Shown here piece by piece: positions 58,245-64,000 of a stretch of DNA of 64,000 nt. How positions within the stretch are numbered: the first letter of the stretch is position 1; each line of letters opens with the position of its first letter. The notes under the pieces are model-generated. The model did not search any database, was not told where the DNA came from, and was given only the letters and a program-made list of their open reading frames with translations. The translations under genes were made by a program, and so were the position numbers. Source of the DNA: Bolinopsis microptera (taxonomy: Eukaryota > Ctenophora > Tentaculata > Lobata > Bolinopsidae). Location: the NCBI RefSeq assembly GCF_026151205.1, contig NC_087083.1:1488001-1552000 (forward strand), given 5' to 3'.

Positions 58245-60290
58245 ACTGACTGACTTACTGACTTAAGTCGGCTTCTTGGTCCGAGCAACTACAATTCCTC
58301 GCCACACGTCGCGGTCCAGCATAACAGATCTTATCTCTTCAACACAGGAAAGGCTGGTGTCCTTCTTTAGCATGTCCAGAAACGTAAGGTGGGGCCTCCC
58401 CGGTCTCCTGTATCCATGCTGAGGGTCCCAGAACAGAAGTTGGTTTGCCAGAAGGTCGTCATGCCTGGCTACATGTCCAGCCAGTCTCATTCTTCTGGAG
58501 GCTATCATCGCTGATGGCTTGGGGATGTTGCCGTATAAATCACTGTTGTTGATGATTTGTGGCCACCGTATGTTCAAGGCCATCCGGAGCATTCTAGTGT
58601 AGCATCCATTGATCCGCTTAGTCATGGATTGGCTTATCGTCCAAGCTTCAGAGCCGTACAGGAGTATGGGCTCAACCGTTGCTCGAAAGACACGGATCTT
58701 TAAGTCCCTGCGCATTCCAGACTTCCAGGTTGTCTTTAACTGATGACAGGCCCCCCATGCCTTTGCTTTCCTAACATCAAAGTCCTTCTCCGCACTCATT
58801 ATTCTGCTTCCAAGGTAGACAAAGTCATCTACTTGCTCTATCTCCTGCCCACTTGCTGCTTTAATGACGGTAGAGTCAGACTCAGAGAGATTGACTCTGA
58901 TGTACTTCGTCTTACTCTCGTTGAGGTGAAGTCCAACGGAGTTAGCAGCCAGCTCCACACTGAGGAGAAGATCTTGCGCTTGCTCTGCGGTGTCTGTTGT
59001 CAGTGCAAGATCGTCAGCAAAGTCGACATCTGTCATCTTAACTGCTGGGTATCTCCTGCTTCTTCTGGGGTTGACAGTGAAGCCCAGATCTTTGCCTCTA
59101 AGTGCTGTTGTCATCACATAGTCAATGACAATCACGAAGAGGTAGGGCGCCAGTGTATCTCCCTGCATAACTCCAGCAAGTATAAGGAAAGCTTCAGTCA
59201 GACCATCCTCCGTGATGACTCGTGCCATGGTGTCCTTGTACATAGCATCTATCAGCCTAACAATGGGCTCTGGTATCCCATATGCCAGGAGTATCTTCAT
59301 CAATATACCCCTATGAATGCTATCAAAGGCCTTCTTAAAATCGATGAACAAGAGAAGGGCGGTCAGGTTTTTGTCTCTAGCCCCCTCCAAGATCCTCCTT
59401 AGACACAGAATGTGGCTGGTGGTACTGCGTCCCTCCCGAAATCCGTTTTGGTTGATCCTCAGGATTTTCTCCATCGCTGGTTTGATTCTGTTAAGGATCA
59501 TACGATTCAGGGTCTTACTAACAATGGACGTAAGAGCGATTCCTCTGTAGTTATCCACTTTAGTTAGATTTCCTTTCTTTGGCACAGGCACGATGTTGAG
59601 TTGCCGCCATTGATCAGGGATTTTTCCATCAACCAGAGCGCTGTTACAGAACTCTAGAATCAGGTCGTCCATGTCCACTCTTTTGAGAATCTCTGGAGCT
59701 ATGCCATCATCACCATAGGCCTTACCCTCCTTGATCTGCTTCCTCGCCTCCGCTAACTCCTCCCTGCAAAACAGACCAGTCTCTATATAATCCTGCTGGG
59801 GGTGGATGGTTTGGATAACTATTTCCTGGTCAGGTACAGATGGTGGTTGACCCAGGAGCTTAGTGAAGTGGTCTTTCCAGCTCTTCAATCTCCCCTCTGC
59901 ACTACCTCCATCAACCAGGCTGCATGGCTTGCTTTTCCTGCCATTTATGTCATTAATAAGGTCCCAACTTTCCTTATTCTTGCACCTGTCAGCAGCATCC
60001 TCAGCCCGCCTGATCCGAGAAACAAGAGTCTCCTCCTCAACCTCTTTGTAGCTCACTGCAAGTGCATCCTTACACTCCTTAACTACCTCTCTACTCTCCT
60101 CTGAAGGATTCTCATGATATGCGTCTTTGGCCTGAAACAGAGTTCTCCTCCTCTCCGATACCCTAGGATCTTGGGAGGGGTTGTTACGTTGTCTTCTTGG
60201 GATGGGCTTAAGCAACTTATGATTGGTTGCTTTCACGGCATCCATAAGCTTTCCGTACTGAATCGTGGAAGATGAAGTTTCCAATAATAA
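58245..60290 (-). mobile_element. 5'-truncated LINE (non-LTR retrotransposon)
   Basis: Contains an intact reverse transcriptase frame. The stop codon is followed by only about 20 bases, GTCAGTAAGTCAGTCAGTCA, which look like a short tandem 3' tail. No endonuclease-encoding sequence is visible beyond about 60,290, so the copy is 5'-truncated, the usual result of incomplete target-primed reverse transcription. The uninterrupted frame implies a recent insertion. No clear target duplication was identified. Confidence 0.85.
58263..60284 (-). CDS. LINE ORF2 reverse transcriptase (lacks endonuclease)
   Basis: 673 residues. RT motifs in order: GKAYGDDGIAPEIL (188-201), NYRGIALTSI (245-254), NQNGFREGRST (278-288), FIDFKKAFDSIHR (313-325, catalytic Asp), AGVMQGDTLAPYLF (370-383) and FADD (422-425, catalytic pair). 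They are followed by a thumb with VDDFVYLGSRI and a C-terminal region with RLAGHVARHDD and YRRPGRP. This is the layout of an APE-type non-LTR element; the clade is not assigned. The N-terminal about 140 residues are charged linker, and the APE endonuclease expected upstream is missing. The protein would copy its own RNA at a nicked target but cannot nick DNA itself. The Met start is simply the first in frame of the truncated copy. Confidence 0.92.
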   Translation of the reverse strand: METSSSTIQYGKLMDAVKATNHKLLKPIPRRQRNNPSQDPRVSERRRTLFQAKDAYHENPSEESREVVKECKDALAVSYKEVEEETLVSRIRRAEDAADRCKNKESWDLINDINGRKSKPCSLVDGGSAEGRLKSWKDHFTKLLGQPPSVPDQEIVIQTIHPQQDYIETGLFCREELAEARKQIKEGKAYGDDGIAPEILKRVDMDDLILEFCNSALVDGKIPDQWRQLNIVPVPKKGNLTKVDNYRGIALTSIVSKTLNRMILNRIKPAMEKILRINQNGFREGRSTTSHILCLRRILEGARDKNLTALLLFIDFKKAFDSIHRGILMKILLAYGIPEPIVRLIDAMYKDTMARVITEDGLTEAFLILAGVMQGDTLAPYLFVIVIDYVMTTALRGKDLGFTVNPRRSRRYPAVKMTDVDFADDLALTTDTAEQAQDLLLSVELAANSVGLHLNESKTKYIRVNLSESDSTVIKAASGQEIEQVDDFVYLGSRIMSAEKDFDVRKAKAWGACHQLKTTWKSGMRRDLKIRVFRATVEPILLYGSEAWTISQSMTKRINGCYTRMLRMALNIRWPQIINNSDLYGNIPKPSAMIASRRMRLAGHVARHDDLLANQLLFWDPQHGYRRPGRPHLTFLDMLKKDTSLSCVEEIRSVMLDRDVWRGIVVARTKKPT

Positions 60291-61954
60291 TTTAGAGCGC
60301 TCACATCAACAGTTTTTGGGATCCCAAAGCTATGAGATCTTTTTTTCTGGGTCATTCCATAAATGGCATTATATCGGCAAGATGCATAATATTTCAGTTG
60401 CGAATATATCCAGATTCCTATCGGATATTATATTTAGCTGCCAATGATGACTGCCATCTACTGCAAAGTGCTTTGGGCTGTTGTGATGTGGCGAGTCAGA
60501 GGTTAGAGTCGCAGGTTGCGTACGCTAGGACCTTCTCTGGATTAGATGACATCGTGTCTGAGACTACATCTGCTCTACCAAAGAGTCTGCTTCGTATCCG
60601 GCACGGATGGTAGCTGTGTACGACAACCATTGCCTTACGATTTCTTCGAGGCTTCATCACATGCAGATTGCAGGGCATGTGGCACTCTTCTCGTAGTCAA
60701 TTCTAGCCTTGTAACGAGCTATGTCCAAATAGTGCCCTGATCTTGGTTCGAGACTTGGACTAGTAGGGTGGCCTCCTTCATGCTCGTGATCTTTTTATCT
60801 GTTTTTCCTACTGCAACCCTTGAAGGTCTGTGATACTAGAGGGCTTTTGTTTACCGCGATCTCTGTTCAACAAGGTGAACTGCATCGTTTATTGTGCTGA
60901 TGGGCTGGAAAAGAAAGCTGCTTGTTTGATGTCAAGATTTATTATTCTCGTTTTCTGTATACACTACATACATTTTCAAAAGAAGCATAAGTTTAAATAG
61001 GTTCTTTCGTATGTTTCCAATCTTACATACTCATGTTCTTAGGGACAGGGAGGTGGTACTGGTATTGATAAAGGTGTCGGCGAGATTTTATTTGCTGTCC
61101 GAAAGTCACATATTGATATAGGTTTGCCGTCTGGTCAATGGACATGGAGCTGTAGAACATCGTGCTTTGGCTTTGATAAAGATTGAAAAGTCTATCAGTA
61201 TCAAGTTGCCGTTGCATATCAAGATAGGTGCATCTAGGACAAGAGCTGCTGGCCGGAAATGAAGATACGTAGAAGCTAGGTCAACAAATGGTTTTCTCGA
61301 TAAAATCTTTGGGTTTAGGAGTCGGGGTTCTTTGGTATCTCCTGAGCAAGATAAAGAATAACATTATAATTTAATCTTAATATTAGATTTTAAGACTTAA
61401 TATCGATGTAAAAATATAAAGTCTGCAAGGATAATTCAATATGACCTATGCTTTGAATTATTTATAAACAAAGCCACATCAGATTTCGATGGGAATATTG
61501 AGCACTTACAATATCTGTTAGTGATATGCTCATCAAGTCTTTTCGTCGCGAGAGACGAAATGCTCGAGGTCTCTTTACGTCCGGTCTGAAAAAGCAAATT
61601 ATTGTAGTTGCAAAATGCTATGACACAAACAATTCAAGGCAGATTCGGCTAACTTAAAAATGTGAACTACAAAATAATTTGTAAGTTAAGGGGGGGGGGG
61701 GGGCTCATTTTGTTTTTGTCTGTTTTTGTACGTTCGATTTTGTCCGTTTTCAGAAAATATAAGGGTACCAAACTTTTGATTTAAATTGTCTCCACAATTT
61801 GTAACAGGCTATCTGCAGAAATGGGTAGCACGGTTGATGACCATGGTCCTTTCTCAAACTTTCAATCCTCAATTAGGTACAAAGAATAGTCTATACATTT
61901 TTAATAACATAAAAAGGGATGAGAATCACTTTATTTATGAAAAATATCGTTCTT
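60291..61954. other. No gene seen
   Basis: Upstream of the LINE. Small frames (60,332-60,740) lie on both strands without recognisable motifs. 61,040-61,215 has loosely repeated TATTGATA wording. A run of 14 G occupies 61,690-61,703. No RNA gene or element ends are visible. Confidence 0.35.
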
Positions 61955-64000
61955 GAGGAGGAGGAGGACTGAGGAGGAGGAGGAGGAGGAGGAGGAGGAG
62001 GAGGAGGAGGAGGAGGAGGAGGAGGAGGACTGAGGAGGAGGAGGAGGAGGAGGAGGAGGAGGAGGAGGAGGAGGAGGAGGACTGAGGAGGAAGAGGAGGA
62101 GGAGGAGGAGGAGGAGGAGGAGGACTGAGGAGGACTGAGAGGAGGAGACTGAGGAGGAGGAAGACTGAGGAGGAGGAAGACTGCAAGGAGGACTGAGGAG
62201 GAGGAGAACTGAGGAGGAGGAGGAGGAGGACTGAGAAGGAGGAGGACTGAGGAGGAGGAAGCATCTAAATTTTATTTTCATAATAGGGGGAGGACTGAGG
62301 GAAAGGAGGAGGACTGAGGAGGAGGAGGACTGAGGAGGACTGAGGAGGAGGATGACTGAGGAGGAGGAAGACTGAGGAGGAGGAGGACTGAGAAGGAGGA
62401 GGACTGAGGAGGAGGAGGTGGAGGAGGAGGAGGAGGAGGAGGAGGACTGAGGAGGATTGAGGAGGAGGAAGACTGAGGAGGAGGATGAAGACTGAGGAGG
62501 ATGAAGACTGATGAGGATGAGGAGAAGGAGGAGGAGGAGGACTGAGGAGGACTGAGGAGGACTGAGGAAGAGGAGGAGGACTGAGGAAGAGGAGGAGGAC
62601 TGAGGAGGTCAGGACTGAGGAGCAAGAGGAGGACTGAGGAGGAGGAGGAGGACTGAGGAGGACCGAGGATGAGGAGGAGGAGTACTGATGAGGAGGAGGA
62701 GGAAGAGAGGATGAGGAGGAGGAAGAGAGGAGGAGGAGGAGGAGGAGGAGGAGGAGGAGGAGGAGGAGAAGGAGGAGGAGGAGGAGGAAAACTGAGGAGG
62801 ACTGAGGAGGACTGAGGACTGAGGAGGAAAAGGATGACTGAGGAGGAGGAGGAGGAGGAGGACTGAGGAGGAGGACTGAAGAGGAGGAGGACTGAGGAGG
62901 AGGAGGACTGAGGAGGAGGAAGACTGAGGAGGAGGAAAACTGAGGAGGACTGAGGACTGAGGAGGAGGAAGACTGAGGAGGAGGAAGACTGAGGAGGAGG
63001 AGGAGGAAGACTGAGGAGGAGGTGGACTGAGGAGGAGGAGGACTGAGGAGGACTGAAGAGGAGGAGGACTGAGGAGGACTGAGGAGGAGGGAGACTGAGG
63101 AGGAGGAAGACTGAGGAGGAGAAAGACTGAGGAGGACTGAGGAGGAGGAGAACTGAGGAGGAGGAGGAGGACTGAGAAGGAGGAGGACTGAGGAGGAGGA
63201 AGCATCTAAATTTTATTTTCATAATAGGGGGAGGACTGAGGGAAAGGAGGAGGACTGATGAGGACTGAGGAGGAGGATGACTGAGGAGGAGGAAGACTGA
63301 GGAGGAGGAGGACTGAGAAGGAGAAGGACTGAGAAGGAGGAGGTGGAGGAGGAGGAGGAGGAGGAGGAGGACTGAGGAGGATTGAGGAGGAGGAAGACTG
63401 AGTAGGAGGAGGAAGACTGAGGAGGATAAGGACTGATGAGTATGAGGAGGAGGAGGACTGAGGAGGACTGAGGAGGACTGAGGAAGAGGAGGAGGACTGA
63501 GGAGGTCAGGACTGAGGAGCAAGAGGAGGACTGAGGAGGAGGAGGAGGACTGAGGAGGACTGAGGAGGAGGAGGATGAGGACTGATGAGGAGGAGGAGGA
63601 AGAGAGGATGAGGAGGAGGAAGAGAGGAGGAGGAGGAGGAAGAGAGGATGAGGAGGAGGAAGAGAAGAGGAGGAGGAGGAGGAGGAGGAGGAGGAGGAGG
63701 AGGAGGAGGAGGAGGAGGAGGAGGAGGAGGAGGAGGAGGACTGACAAGGACTGAGGAGGAAAAGGATGACTGAGGAGGAGGAGGAGGAGGACTGATGAGG
63801 AGGACTGAAGAGGAGGAGGACTGAGGAGGAGGAGGACTGAGGAGGAGGAAGACTGAGGAGGAAGAAAACTGAGGAGGACTGAGGAGGACTGAGGACTGAG
63901 GAGGAGGAAGACTGAGGAGGAGGAGGAGGAGGAGGACTGAGGATGAGGAGGACTGAGGAGGAGGAGGACTGAGGAGGACTGAAGAGGAGGAGGACTGAGG
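61955..64000 (+). repeat. Purine-rich GGA/GGACTGA minisatellite, runs off the window
   Basis: Made of (GGA)n and GGAGGACTGAGGA blocks, with very few pyrimidines on the + strand. A marker segment AAGCATCTAAATTTTATTTT followed by CATAATAGGGGGAGGACTGA occurs at about 62,259 and 63,199. The blocks to its right (62,300-62,870 and 63,245-63,800) correspond in order, giving a higher-order period of about 945 bp. Long minus-strand frames of Ser, Leu and Pro are artefacts of the repeat. Such (GGA)n tracts can form G-quadruplex or triplex structures. The array continues beyond 64,000. Confidence 0.9.

Noticed and set aside
62278-63747. A 489-codon minus-strand frame of Ser, Leu and Pro, with other long frames nearby
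   Set aside because: It is the translation of a purine-rich minisatellite whose complement has few stop codons. No domain, and several phases are open at once.

Overview
This window looks like an intergenic, transposon-dense stretch of an AT-rich animal genome, probably a marine invertebrate. The support is a metazoan-type LINE reverse transcriptase, tRNA-derived SINE-like units, several families of short inverted-repeat transposons (MITEs), a Helitron-type terminus, CCCTAA-like motifs and the absence of bacterial gene organisation. I cannot name the phylum. Only two loci have convincing protein-coding sequence: a broken nuclease-helicase gene at 48.2-50.35 kb (+) and a LINE ORF2 at 58.26-60.28 kb (-). 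No rRNA or CRISPR array is visible.

Layout. (1) 1-13.0 kb is one very large inverted repeat whose arms meet at about 6.56 kb with only about a dozen unpaired bases. (2) The right arm runs on to about 15.96 kb, and that sequence returns inverted at 24.06-27.58 kb, so one stretch is present three times in + / - / + order. Between lies an anomalous core: 16.2-22.65 kb nearly lacks G on the + strand, and 22.66-24.06 kb is homopolymer-poor sequence unlike its surroundings. These blocks are either genuine inverted duplications or a fold-back/low-quality long-read artefact. I regard the artefact as a serious possibility, so conclusions about 1-27.6 kb should wait for read-level checks. (3) 27.6-28.9 kb is a tandem array of about 280 bp units. 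(4) 29.64-31.19 and 43.93-47.78 kb are inverted arms full of a palindromic AAGCGCTTATAAGCGCTT motif. They enclose 12.7 kb of nested elements: a hAT-like MITE with CCCGGT arrays (TSD ATCTGAAG), a 1.96 kb DNA transposon (TSD ACTT), nested palindromes at 40 kb, two telomere-like MITEs and a 2.08 kb TTAA-target element. (5) 48.0-50.35 kb carries a PD-(D/E)XK (NERD-like) plus superfamily 1 helicase gene split by a frameshift. (6) 51.9-56.0 kb is a nest of inverted-repeat elements. It contains a short SINE-like unit on the minus strand with a tRNA-like head and a canonical hammerhead ribozyme motif, followed by a Helitron-like 3' terminus. (7) 58.1-60.3 kb is a 5'-truncated LINE with an intact RT frame. 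(8) 61.95-64.0 kb is a purine-rich GGA minisatellite with a roughly 945 bp higher-order period, running off the window.

The genes do not form a pathway; the window mostly records nested transposition. The best candidate for unusual biology is the tRNA-headed SINE-like unit with a hammerhead ribozyme at 53.76-53.93 kb. Next are the 18 kb structure bounded by palindromic-motif arms and the eukaryotic nuclease-helicase gene.
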